DNA of 20,859 nucleotides from JAVBSX01 sp031549565 (GTDB taxonomy: Bacteria; Planctomycetota; Planctomycetia; Pirellulales; Thermoguttaceae), in assembly GCA_031549565.1 (NCBI GenBank), contig JAVBPO010000063.1, positions 1 through 20,859 of the forward strand, read 5' to 3'. Shown piece after piece: positions 1 through 12,500 of this stretch. The position numbers and the translations under genes were made by a program. The notes below the pieces were generated by a model. The model was not told the DNA's origin, ran no database searches, and worked only from the letters and a program-made list of their open reading frames with translations. Within the stretch, counting starts at the first letter, position 1. Each line of letters starts with the position of its first letter.

Positions 1-437
1 AATTTCCTTCCGTGATTTTCTCGGCTTGAGTTTTGCTGACACCGTGCCTGACGCCAAGACGATTTGGGACTTTTCCGATCAACTGCAAAAGCTCGGACTC
101 GAACGCAAGCTGTTCGACCGCTTCAACAAAGAGCTGGAAAAACAAGGCTTTGCGGCGCAAGGCGGCTGTATCGTCGACGGGCCTTTCGTCGAATCCGCAC
201 GTCGCGTCGCAAACGGATCTTGACGCCGAATGGACGAAGAAGAACGACGAAACGTATTTCGGTTACAAGGCTCATGACTTGATCGACGAGGAGCACAAGT
301 TGATCCGCGACTACGAGGTGAAGGTGCGTGCCGACGGCGAGAAACCGGCGTCAGCGAGTCGGTTTGGGGGCGTCAAAAGGAGAAAACAGGTCGAAAATCA
401 TGAAAATTTCCTCGAAACTCGATTATCGTGCGATTGA
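1..437 (+). pseudogene. Degraded IS5-family transposase (3' part, frameshifted, truncated)
   Basis: The frame that is open from base 2 encodes SFRDFLGLSFADTVPDAKTIW and then IVDGPFVE, which matches the middle of IS5-group DDE transposases; the D of IVDG is at the position of the first catalytic Asp. That frame stops at 221-223. The next recognisable block, DLDAEWTKKNDETYFGYK followed by HKLIRDYEV, is in another frame (from about 210) and ends at 435-437. In relatives some 25-30 residues rich in Arg/Glu separate these blocks, so a small deletion with a frame change is inferred around 195-215. After YEV the family resemblance is lost, and the segments that would carry the second Asp and the Glu are absent. 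The element is therefore inactive. It is convergent with the large adhesin gene, whose stop lies about 130 bp away. No terminal inverted repeat was found. The 5' part is outside the window. Confidence 0.75.
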
Positions 438-568
438 ACCCGCTCGTTGATCCGAAAAACGGCATTTCCAGAGGTGCCCTAAACACAAGACGACTCGATA
501 GGAAGTCCCGCATTGGCATGTAAATGCAATCATTGGTAGAACGGTGTCTCTGAGTTTCACGTTCATTG

Positions 569-3500
569 TCAATCAACGTTCTCCAACAACAATTCAGTAT
601 CTTCATCCGAAATCGGTACAATCCTGAAGTCCTGCGGATAGGGGCTGTCGCCGAATAAATCGAAAGTTTGAAGCGAACTTATGGCGTCGTCTTCAGAATT
701 TCGACCGAGGAAAAACAGGGGGATAATACGTTCATCATGTTCATCATGAGGTCGGTTTTTATCAAAATGACGCCAGGCGATGAGGTTGGTTCCAAATCCC
801 GTATCCCCGTAAAATGCGTCACCGTTGAGCAGGAGATTCATTCTGGAACGCATCAAAGCCCGCATCGCGGAATTCTCCGGGAAGGCAATGCCGTTTTGCG
901 AAGAAACCAGCGAGTAATTTCCATTGAACGTCCAGAGCCAGAAATCGAACAGATCGGTCTTCGTTTTGTTGAACGCATCAATCTCGGTTCGGATCCCGTT
1001 GATGTTCAATGCGGCGCGTCCCGGGGCATCGACTCCGATTTGACCATCGAGAATGACCAAATCGCCGCCGAGCCGACCCGAGATGATGGATACATTTCGG
1101 GAATAGAGCTGCCCCAAGGTGGCCGATCCAGGGGATTGGAGGTTACCGATCCATGTCGAATCGGCAAGTCCTCCGTCGTTCCCGTAATGCGACAAACGGG
1201 TGCTCGAATCAACGAGCAAGGAATCGATCACGAGGTTGTCGACGCCTAGGTTCTGATCGACACCGCGAAGGTCGAGATTCCTGATCTTCATTGTTCCGCC
1301 CTCTTCCTCGTTGACGATCTCCATGGCACCCGTGAAACTGATGTCTAACGGCTTTTTCAGGAGTGTTCGATTCGAGGGCGTGAAAGGACCGGAGAGCCAA
1401 TCGCTCAAGACGATGAGTGCCTGCTTGCCGAAGGATTTCATATCGATGCTCTCGGAGGAAATCTTGAGCTTTTGGGCGAGGATGAAATCGAACGCAAGCG
1501 GGGCGTTCGAGGCCGTGCCGACCTTGGCGACTCCGCCGGAAACGAGGTACCCCAGATTGAACGGATTGTTTTCACCGAACGTTAAGTTGAGGTTGAGGAG
1601 ATTGATTCCATCCGCCCCGATCAGGTGCGTTTTTTTCGCCGTGAGATCGACTAGGAACGACTGATCGGAACTCATGCCGAAAATACTTCCCTGCCCTGCG
1701 GCGAGTATGACCCGGCCTTGGGCGTGGATCGTCGGAGCCATGATATCGACCGTCGCTTCGGAAAGGATGTTCCCGGAGTTGGAAACGAGGACCAAGTCCC
1801 GGTCCGAGCTCAAAAGGGCGTCGGCTGCAATGGAAATATCGCTTTCGGCGCCGAGCAGGATGTCGTAATCGCCCCGGGCCGTTACGAAATCAAGACGCAT
1901 CGACCCGGCGGAGTAAATGTCGATGCCGCCCCGGGAAGTGATTTCACGAAATTCGGCATGCACCGGATTTCCCGAAGGATCGTCGACGACGAGATAAACA
2001 CCGTTGGTCCCCCGAACCGTGAGCGGTTTCCCCGTACCGGATCCGGAGAGTCGCAGGCTCAACGGGGCGGTGTGCGTTCCGAGGGTCCCGCCCGCAGCTT
2101 CCAGAATCATGTCCCTGGCGTGGAGGTACGAATTGACGTCATAGGCCATCAGGCTTCCGTCGATCTTGAAACGGAGGCTTTGAGAACCGTTCGTCCCGGA
2201 AACGACGGAATCAATCCCGACGTCGGATTGCGAACCGAGATAAGTTCCTCCGGCGGCGGAACGCGTTTTCAACCAACCGGTCGCCGCGATGTCGAGATCG
2301 TCGTACCGTTTGATCGAAATGGATTCCAGGACGTCGCCCGTTTTGTTGAAGGTTACGTCGTCCCATTCGGCATCGGCCAGGGCACGTCGCCACTGGTCGT
2401 TGCCGGTGATTTGAGCGACGGACTTTCCGGCGTCGATCTGCACGGCCCCAATTTCGCTGCCGATAAATCCCGAGGCGGTCAAGGTAATGTTCCGCCCGGA
2501 AAAATTCGGGGCCTCAATGATGCCGGTTGTGTTGTTTCTCATTCCAGCCTCCCCGGTCAGGATGAACAACGGCATCGCGATCGCGTTTTCCAGTTGCGCT
2601 TTCGTCCACCCGGTGTAAGCAGTCAAAGAGCCTTTTTCCTCCTGGGAGGCGGAGTAACGATAATCGGATTTGTAAGCGGCGTTGAAGGCGTCGTGATAAA
2701 AATCGGTTCGCTTTTGCTCTTCGGCATTGATTTCCGCTTCAGTCATACCTCCCGCGAGGAAATTCGCCCGGTCCGTGTCGGAAAACAGGAATTGATACGA
2801 CACATCGTGACCGGCCGCCTCGAAATCGGCATCACGCCATGCTTGGAAGTACAGCAGCGTGAATTCCCGTTCGTAGGCGTCGATCTTTCGGGCGATGCGT
2901 TCGTTGTATTCGTCCGTTCCTTCGATCAGGCCGGTGTCTTTCCAAAACGTTTCCGCGTCGCTCAACGGGTCCGGCTGCTCATATTCGTTCGCGTCCGTGA
3001 TATTCCCCGCGACGAGGATGTCCAGATCGCCGCCCTCGCTGGAGATTTGATCGACGTGCAGGTCCCCGTAGTGATCCAGGAGAATATGACTCGAGGCAGA
3101 GAGGGTTATGTTGTTGCCGGCGCTCATTTTGAAACGGTCGGTGGGATTGCCCTGTGCGTCGACTCCGGCAATCACGCCGGCCTGCGCCGTGGCCTTGATG
3201 TCGTTCGAGGCCCTGATACCGGATCCGCCGCTTTTCATCAACAAATCGCCCGAGGAGCTGATGAAGACATCGCGACCGAACAAGGAATCGATGAACAGGC
3301 GACTCCCTTCGGACTGGAGGTTGATCAGGCCGCCGGTGCCGGTCCCGGCGGCGCTGGAAGTGATGACGGTGCCCCGGATCGTGGATTCCAGTTTCAACGG
3401 GTTGTTGGTCGAGCCGATGTTGGCCGCATGGAGATTGAGCGTTTCCGCGGTGATCAGGGCGTTCGGCCCAGCGCCGAGGACGTCACCCGCCGAGGCGGTG

Positions 3501-6500
3501 ATCGAGGCGTTCCCCATGCTGCGAACGAGTTCGCCCAGGGTGATTGTTTTCGTCCCGGAAATATCCAACGCCGTGCTTGTTTCGTTGCCGGTGAATTCGA
3601 TACCGATCGTCTGCGAGGCGTTCAGGTACGTCGTAAAGATTTCTGTAAAACTTTGCGTCGCCGTGAAGTCGTAATACGTGTGCAAGTGTCCCGTACCGAC
3701 TTTCCTTTTGTCCACGACGCGCAGTTTCTCTGGAAGTTTTTCGTTCGTGGCACCGGCCGTCCTTTGATAGGAACCGTAGAGAATCTCGCCGCCCAGTTCG
3801 CTGTTCGTTACCAAAAACGTTCCGACGGGCATCGTTTTATTGATCGTAACTTTTCCGCTAACGTCGGTGACATAAGAATCGTCCTTGGCCATCCAATCTC
3901 CGGGTATCCAGAGAAAATAGCCGACATCCTTGTCGTAGGTGTATTTCCATTCCAAGGTTGACTCGCTTCCAAGAATCGTTTGAAGCCATCGGTCGGAGGT
4001 CGTCACATACCGGCTTTCATCCGGGTCCGTGATCAGGACGGGAGAGCTTCCATCGTCGGTTTGAACATAATACTTTCCATCGACCCGGGTGTAAACGGTC
4101 GTCAGGGGGTCGCTCCCGTTTCCTTTCGATGTGTCGATGATCCGGATCGTTCCTTCCGCCCCCAGGCCGGTGTCGACGCGACCGAGCTTGAGTTCGTAAT
4201 CCGGATTGGCCGTGATCTTGATGTTTCCCAAGCCGTCGGCGACGACCAGTTTCCCGTTCCCGGTGCTGATGATATTGCCGAAGAGCGTGATGTCGCCCCC
4301 CATGGCCATGATATCACCGAGGACGATCTTCCCGTTTTCATAGGTAACCTTGGGCAGGATTCCCAAATGTTTATCATCGGACGTATTGAAAACGACCGAG
4401 GTCAGGTCGGTCTTGCCGTCGCCAATCGCCTTTCTCACGGCATCGGTGGATAAATCAATGTCGTAATCGAGACATCCGCTTTGGATCAGTCCGTTGACGT
4501 TCAGCGTTTCCGCGGAAATGAAAACGGATCGTCCCCCGTAGACGGTTCCTTGATTGTTCGGCAACTCCGAGGAAATCAATTCGGTCACCAAGTCGGCGGA
4601 GTTCATTTGCGATTTCGCGTAACCGACGGCCAAGGAATCGACACCGCTTGGCGTTTTGATTCTCGCGTCCTCGTATTCCGTGATCGTGGAAGAAAGCCAG
4701 AGGTCCACGACGCTCGACATGACACGTTCGTATTCGCCTTTGGCGTATTCGTAGGTCGCGACCAAGCCTTCGATTTGCACGGAATCTTTTGGCACCAGTT
4801 TCTCAAGGTCATTCGATCCGCCCGTCGTGCTTGTCCCGAAGACCGTTCGCCAGGACTGTGTCGTTACCGCATTTTGCAGGTTGGTAACGGCGTCGCTATA
4901 TGACGCCATGACCGTTTTCACGTCATCCTTCGTTACCGTATCCTCCGATAATTTCGTCTTCAATGTCTGGAGGAATTCGATATTGGATTTGGCGTAATCG
5001 AGTTTCGTATAGGCGTCCTCCTGGGTGATCATCGTCGCAAGCTTGCTGCTGTAGTCGTTTTTTTGAGACGAAATATCGTCGTTTTCGTTCTTCGGCATCA
5101 CTTTGGAGACGTCGATGGTTCCGTCCCCTTTTTGTGCGTTCGCCCAGCTGGCATCGCTTGCCACCTTTTTCAGGTTTTCCAGGGCTTGATCGTATTTCTC
5201 GATGGCGTCATCCCTTTTGGACAAGGCGTCCTTGAGCCGGTCGTCCGGCTTGTCATCCTTGTAATCCTTTCCGGTCAGACTCTTGTACTCGGCCAGGTTT
5301 GCGTTCAATTTGACCTCCAGCTCCTCGGTGGAGATCAACGTTTTCTCGGCCAGGACCATCTTCGAGGCGATCCAATCGCGGATCAGGGCCGCGATATTCG
5401 TCCCGCTGGCCAACGGGTTGCCCCCCGTGTTGAAGAGGCCGTCCTGGTAGCCCATGAAGAACGAGCCGGCGGTAACGATGGAAACGTCCCGGGCGTTGAT
5501 GTTCGACCCCTCCGTCATCATGATGTTTCCCTGGCTTTGTATGTCCACGAGCCCGCCGGGATTGTTCAGTTGTGTTCCCCGGAAGGTCAATTCGGTCGAA
5601 GGATCCTTTCCTCCGCCGCCGTTGTAAGTGTTTCGGATCCTGATGAACGGCGTCTGTCCGCCGTCGTTCCCGAGCGAATCCAGCACGAAATTGTCCGACA
5701 CAAACCCGAGCGCGTCAGCATTTTCGGCGTATCTCGCGAGAATGTTGCCATTGACCATGATCCGACCGCCGCCGTCCAGGGGGTTGGGAATCTCAAGGGG
5801 GACTCCATCAAGCTCCAGGAAATGATTACTCTCGTTGAAAATGTCGATTCTCGGATCGCCGTGCGCCGTCAAATGGTTTCCGCTTCCCGAGGCGGTGATT
5901 TTTTCGGTGTCGATGAAAATATCACCGGAGGCCGCCCGGATAGTATCGGTAATCCGAACGAACCTTACGGTCGGGTAATTCGCCTGAATCGTCGGGTCGG
6001 CATTGGCGGCAAGGTAGTAGGAAAGTTGTTGCTTCAACTGGTCTATTTCCGCGGCATAGGCATCCACTTTGTACTGATCTTTCAGCAGTATCGCCAGCTC
6101 TTGTTTTTCCTCAAGGGCATTGATTAGCTGGAGGTATCGATCGTAAATGTTCGTATCGCCGGTGTCAACGTCAATGGAAATCCAGTCCGGATACTCGACC
6201 GTTACGCCGCCGTTGCCGTCGCCTTTGATTCGGACGTAAGAATCGTAATGGCTCCCGGCTTCAATATTGGCCTTGTTGAAGTCGATACGGGAATCGGTCT
6301 CGTTGTTGACGGCTCCGCTGGAATCGACGAGGGAAAATTCCCGGTCGCTGATGAAATCACCCGAAGCGCCTCCCATTTTATCATAAATATTGATGATTTT
6401 GTCGTAAGCGACAAGGGTTTTGTTTTCCCGAGCGGTCCGCAATTTAACGTCTTCGACCGCCTTGAGAGTCGAGTTTTCCAGGAAGATTTCATCATCCAGG

Positions 6501-9500
6501 GAAACGTCGGTCTTTGCCGAGGTCATTCCGCTTGTCGTGATCGGGATCGCCGTGTAGTTGAAAACCCGCGTTTGGGCGTCCAGTGTGCTGTCCCCCTTCC
6601 CGGCGACGACATCAATCGATTTCCAGGCATCGAATGCGCTGTCGGTCACTTTAACCGTGTTGGTGCCGTTCCACTGGAGCCGCGATTTTCCGCCTGCCAC
6701 GCCGACTCCGCCGGCGGCGATCGTTGTATGCAATGCGGACGCATCCAGATCCTGGTAAGCTTCCAGGGAAATTATTCCACCGAGGAAATTCAATCCCTTG
6801 AGGTCAACCAAGGTGTCAAAATTCATTTCCAAACCGGTTTCCCCATGCGCGGCAACGGCAAGACTGCCGGTCCCCACTTCGCCCCTGCTTTCCGTATTGG
6901 CGACATTGACGACGGCCCGGACAATCAGCTTGTCCGTTTCCGCATCCGGATTGCCCGCTTCGACGCTCCAGAAATGAATGTTGTTTTCGGCGAATTCAAC
7001 CCTGGCGTCCCCTTCAAGAATCAGATCGCTGATCATGCCGGCACCGGACGCAAGCAAGGAACCGGCAAAACCCAGAGTGTCGGCCTTGACATTTTTATAA
7101 TCTTTATTGGCGGCAAGTAAAATGTTCCCGGAATAAATCGTCGCGTTGTCCAAAATTCTCACCACGGCGTCGCCGCCCAATGTCGTGTCATTGAGTGCTC
7201 CCCCCAACCCGGCGTAGAGCGCAACGCTGCCGGAATCGGTTTTGATGTTGGTATCCTTGAAATACTGGTTGGCAAGGATGTCAACATTGGGGCCGCGAAT
7301 AACGCTATACTGCCCGAGAATCGTTTCAATGTTGCTTGTGAAGTCCAATACGCTGACCGCCCCGGCCGGTGCAAAGAACATCGCTCCGGCTCCCGCGATA
7401 GCCTGTGAATCGACGCTGTTCGTACTTTTCCCTTCAAGGGTGAATTTGTTTGTCACAGTGGCGTTCCCGGCGAACGCGGCGGTTACATTGTCTTCAACAG
7501 TCGTATGCGCCACGGCACCGCCTGCCGCCGCAAGGCCGCCGACACCGATGCCGACAGTATTGATTTCCAGGGTATTGTTCACAGTAGCTTGCAATGTGAT
7601 CGTCGGAGCCTCCAGAGTTCCGCCCAACAGCAACGCGACCGTCTGATTTTCCGTAGCCGTCTCATTGACCTTGTCGTTAGTCTTTTGCTTCTGGAATTTG
7701 TCGAAAACGCCGGTGTTTCGATCCGACGAAGCACGTTCGGGATCTTCTTTAAGCTCAAGCTTGGTGATGAGGTCGGCCGTATCCGTAAGTCCGTCGCGTG
7801 ACCCTTTGGCAGCTCCGACATCGATCACGTTGAGGACCCCGGCAAGACCTGTTTGTAGCCCGAGTGAACCGGCAATGGCGATGGTATCAATGTCTCGGGT
7901 GACGTTCGCGCCGACCAGAATTTTTTCAGTTGCAACAATATTCGTATAACCTCGCACCACGGCATTGCTGCGGAGAACCTCGACGTTCAAGCCGCCGGCA
8001 GCTCCCGTCATCGCGAGGGCGAATCCCCCGACATTCGACCTGTTTTGTGTGAAAATGTCATCGGCCTTGACCGTCACGGAGTTCCCCTTAAGTTTGGTCC
8101 GTTCTCCCTCGAAGGCGATTTCCGTCAAACCTTTCGCGTAGACGATCCCCATCGCGCCGCCGAGCCCAGACATTCCCGCCCCCAACGCGTCAATCTGTTC
8201 CTTGAAGACGATTTCCCCTTTCGCTTGAATCGAAAGAGCGTCACCGCTGATCAGCGAGGTGGTTCCCTTGACGAGGATGGCCGTACGCTGTTCGAGATTG
8301 TTGACGGCAAAGGCGACGCCCGCCCCCAAGTTGCCGCCGACGCCAAGGGCGGCGTTGACCTCAAAAATGTCAAGTTTGTTTTCCGCAAACACATCGAGAT
8401 TTTTCCCGGCGTCGAGCACTGTGCTGTACTCGTCCGGCTTGTCCGTCGCTTTCCCATCCAATGTGATTGTGACCTTGGACGTTTGAACCACGCCTCCGGC
8501 ATTGATCGGGATTCCGGTGCCACCCAATGCGACACCGAAGAGATAGATGTCGGAATTATCTTTGTTCCTCGCGCCGACCAGGATATTTTTTTTGGCGTCG
8601 ATCTTGCTGTCCTTGATATGAGTCTCGATGACGGAATCCAGGAGATGGAGATCGACCATCGCGCTCATCGCCACGCCACCCCCCGCCAAACCGACCACCA
8701 CGCCGCGCGATTCGGTTTTCGAAAGCGACTCGATCACGACATCCTGGACGGTATTCGCGGAGCTCTGGTAATCGACATTCTGGTTGATTTTTGCCTGATC
8801 AATGGCGATAGACGTCTTCCCGGTGATTTCATTGGCGGGAACACCGACATTCGCGCCCAACCCTCCGCTGACGGAGACGAGAAAGAAATAATTTTCCAGG
8901 TCGGAATGGGAATAGGCTCCCACGGCGATGCCTTGGCGGTCGTTGAATTTTTCCGAAAGTCCTTTGATGGCATATTCCGTCGCCAGATCATCAAAATCGG
9001 TGTAATCGTTGGCAAGGGCGTCCAATTCCGAACCGGTGACGGTGATGGCCGAAGTTCCATGAATTCCATTGTATGTGGTACTTGCGGCGACAGCGGCCCC
9101 CATAGAGATGGCTACGGTGGCACTACCGGTCACCGCGACAAGGTGCCCGTCCACGTTCGTGTGGACCAAAATGTTCCTATCGGCCTTCAAAATGGATTTG
9201 ACGATATTGATTTCGGTCGATCCCATCAGGTCGTTGACGGACACGGAGGCCCCAATGGAAGCGGTGACCAACGAGTCGAGACTTGTGATGTAGGAAAGCG
9301 CCGCGGCGGCCGTGATGCCGTACATGTTGTTCACTGTTTCGGCATCCAGGACTACGGAATCCCCCCCGGTCAGTGTGGCATCGTCCAGGTTGATTTTGGT
9401 TTTCCCCTTGAGCACATTGATCATCCATGGGGAAGCCGCACCGAAATATTTCCCCCCGGCAAAAGCCAAAGCTGAGCCGACCATTTCGCCGCTGTTCGTC

Positions 9501-12500
9501 GACTTCAGAACGATGTCGGAATCGGCGGTGATCTCACTTTTCGAGGTAAAATCGACCCGATTGGTCGCGGTCAGCACGTTGGCCGAAACGCTAAGGGCGA
9601 CACCGCCCCCCTTGCCCCCGACGCCGCCGCCGATCACGACGGAATACATCGCGTTATTGATCTGGGAGTGCGAAAGCACACTTCCCGAGGTTGACGTGAT
9701 TTTGGCACCGCTGCCGATCACACCGATTCCGCCGCTGATGTTGTTGTAAGCCCCCGCGAGTCCGATTCCCGCATCGCCGCCGAAACCGCCCCCCAGGGCG
9801 ATCGAAATCATCCCCCCCGTCGAGGAGGCGTCCATCGTCACGTCTTGTTTGGCGTTTATGGTGCTGTTATAGATGTTGATTTCCGTCCTGTTCAGGGCAT
9901 TGGCGATCACGGAAGGAAGGTCGGCTCCGACAACATCGAAAATGGCGTTCAATTCTTCTTGTTTTGCATCTGAGTCATTTTTGATGTCCTCCGGAGTTTC
10001 CATGTCGGCGTCATCAAGATTGATGTTCCCGATCGTGTTGAACGAAAGGGAAGCCCCGACCCCCGCTTTCCCGCCTCCCCCGATGGAAAGGAGAATACTG
10101 ATCATATCGGAGGCATTGTTCGCGAACAGGTTGACACTTCCCTCGGTGGAATTCAATTCCGTATTTCTCATGTCCACCGCGACGGAATGGGCGACCATGT
10201 TGTAGGAAAAACCGAGACCGACGCCGGCTTTTTCGCCGCCGCCGACCACCAAGGCGGCATTGACGATCCCGCCGGTGCTCATTGCGACAACCTCAATGTC
10301 CCCGGACGAGGCGGTGATTTTGGTAGGATGGTCTTTCTCGGAGGTAATGATTTGGTCGAACACCACTTCCGTTCGTCCGCCGACGATATTCACGCCGAAG
10401 TTGCCGGAAATACCGGCCTTGCCCCCGCCGGCAACACCCACACCGACGGCGATCATGCCGCCCTCGGTTTTGGCGCCGATATCTACAGCCTTGGCGGAGA
10501 TCGTGGAGCCGAAGATGGACACATAGGTTTCTTCCGTCATCAGGTTGACACCGATATTGGCGCCGACGCCAAATTCCTTGGCCCCCCCGACGGCCAAGGC
10601 CGCCGTGACGATTCGCGGGCTGCGTGCCGAGAGACCGAGCTTGACATCTTTCGTCTCCGAGAGGGCGGTTCCGTTCTCGTCGGTTGTTTCGATTTTCACT
10701 TTTTCATTATCCGCGAGAAAATGGCTCGAATTGTCCCGGTCGCTACCGGTGGCACCGTTCTCTTCCTCCTCCTGAATGATCTTGAGCAGGTCGTCGTAGG
10801 TTTGGTCCGTTCCTTTGAACATGTCGCTCAGTGCCGCGACCGTGAGATCGCCTGCGAGCGTGAGCGTCGATTTGTCGATGGTGACTGAAGTATCGCCGTC
10901 GGAAACGGCAAAGGCCATTGTCCCGCCGAGTCCGACTTTCCCCGACGGGGCGATGCCGGCCCCGAGGGCGACGGTCACGATCAACGACTCCGTTCGAGCG
11001 GTGTTCAAAAGATTATTGGCCGTGATCGTGGAATCTTCGATTGAGGTTCCGGTGTCCAAGGTCATGTTACTGACGGCAATGGACAATCCGACAGAATCTT
11101 TTCCACCGATGCCCACGCCTCCGGCGATGTTGATGAGGAGCGCCTCGTTGACGGCGTCGATGGTCATGTTCCCCGCCGAGGTATCATCTTTTTTAACAAT
11201 CGCGGCGTTGATGATGTCGACCAGCGTTTCACTCTGGATCGAAGCCACGGACAGGCTGCCGGCAATTTCAAAACCTTGACTTGCCACGGAACCGGCAGCT
11301 CCTCCTGAAAACGAGCCGATATATCCTTCCCGCATTGCGGTAATATCGAAGGTGTCTCTGTAAATCAGGGCCGTTCTTTTATTGCTTGTCGAGTTCGGAT
11401 CCGGTTTTTTCAGATCGACAAACGTCACGGTCTGGCCGAAAAGCATGTTGACACCGATAGCGCCGGCAATGCCTTTATTGGAATCGTTGGCCAATTGAAG
11501 CACGCCCGCCCCGCCAAGCGAGGCGTCGATGGTCTTATTCCCGGCAGCGATGTCGAACTTTGCAGCATCAATATTGACATTACCGCTGATCCCGGCGTAA
11601 ATATTCTCGATGAGAATATTTACGGCGAGAACACCAGTAGCCGCGGTTCCTTGAGATTTCTTGGTTTTGGCAATTTCCGATTGTTGCTCCTGGATTTGGG
11701 CATCAATATTAACAATACCTTTGCCCATCAGCGATTTCAGCCTCTCCCTCCTCGCCTTGAGCTCTTCCAATTGCGTTTCAAGGTCTTGAATCTCCGATGA
11801 CGTCGCGGGAGTGGTCACCGCGCCGGCCAAAGCCAGGGTCGCGGTCACGCCCAAGGCTTCCGCCCCGATGTCAACGGTTCCTCCGACGGTCGATTCGACG
11901 ATCTGTGAGGCAATCGCATCGCCACTGCCGTAGTAATTCCCCCAAACGGCATGGACGTTCCGGATGACGACCGGGACGATTCCCGTGATCCCGAAAGCCA
12001 TTTCATTACTCACGACGAAATTGCCGCCGACGCCAATGATGATCGTCCGGTCCGCGGCATTGATCGTGACATCTTTGATTGCAGTGATTTTGGCGGAATC
12101 GTCGATTTTCGCGAAGGCATTCGCCTGGAATGCCGAAACGCCCAAGCTGCCATTCAAGCCGAATTCCTCTGTCTTGCTGGCACCGACACTGAGACTGATA
12201 TCAAGGCCCTTTGTTTCGGCAAGCACGTCAAGATTGTTGACATTCAACGTGGCTCCGCCGATTTCCGCCTTCGCGGTATTGTCGATCCAATTGAACATCA
12301 CGCCGGCACCGACCCCTTTATCCCCCTGATTTCCCCACATGCTTTGGAACGAGGTCTTGAACGCTTCTTTCGCTTTAGCTCCACCTCCCACGGCGCTTCC
12401 CACATTCGGGTAGGTCACGTTCGGCATGGTTTTGAGAAAGGATCGCATGTTGCCGGAAACGTGGCCCATCTGCGTATCGGTGATCGCGGAAACGAGCAAA

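Noticed and set aside
438..568. Terminator for the adhesin gene
   Set aside because: Only imperfect dyads (around TTGGCATGTAAATGCAA) and no T-run on the minus strand were found, so no terminator is called.
1868..1876. RGD tripeptide in the adhesin (residues 4696-4698, ARGDYD)
   Set aside because: RGD in filamentous haemagglutinin is linked to integrin binding, but about one chance RGD is expected in a protein of this size and composition, and it lies in an ordinary beta-strand context.
1718..3961. 747-codon open frame on the plus strand, antisense to the adhesin gene
   Set aside because: It has no ribosome site, signal or domain and a low-complexity Arg/Gly/Val composition. It is the complementary-frame shadow of a real gene with biased third positions.
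8045..9475. 476-codon plus-strand open frame within the repeat region
   Set aside because: Antisense shadow of the glycine-rich repeats; repeat codon use removes stops on the other strand.
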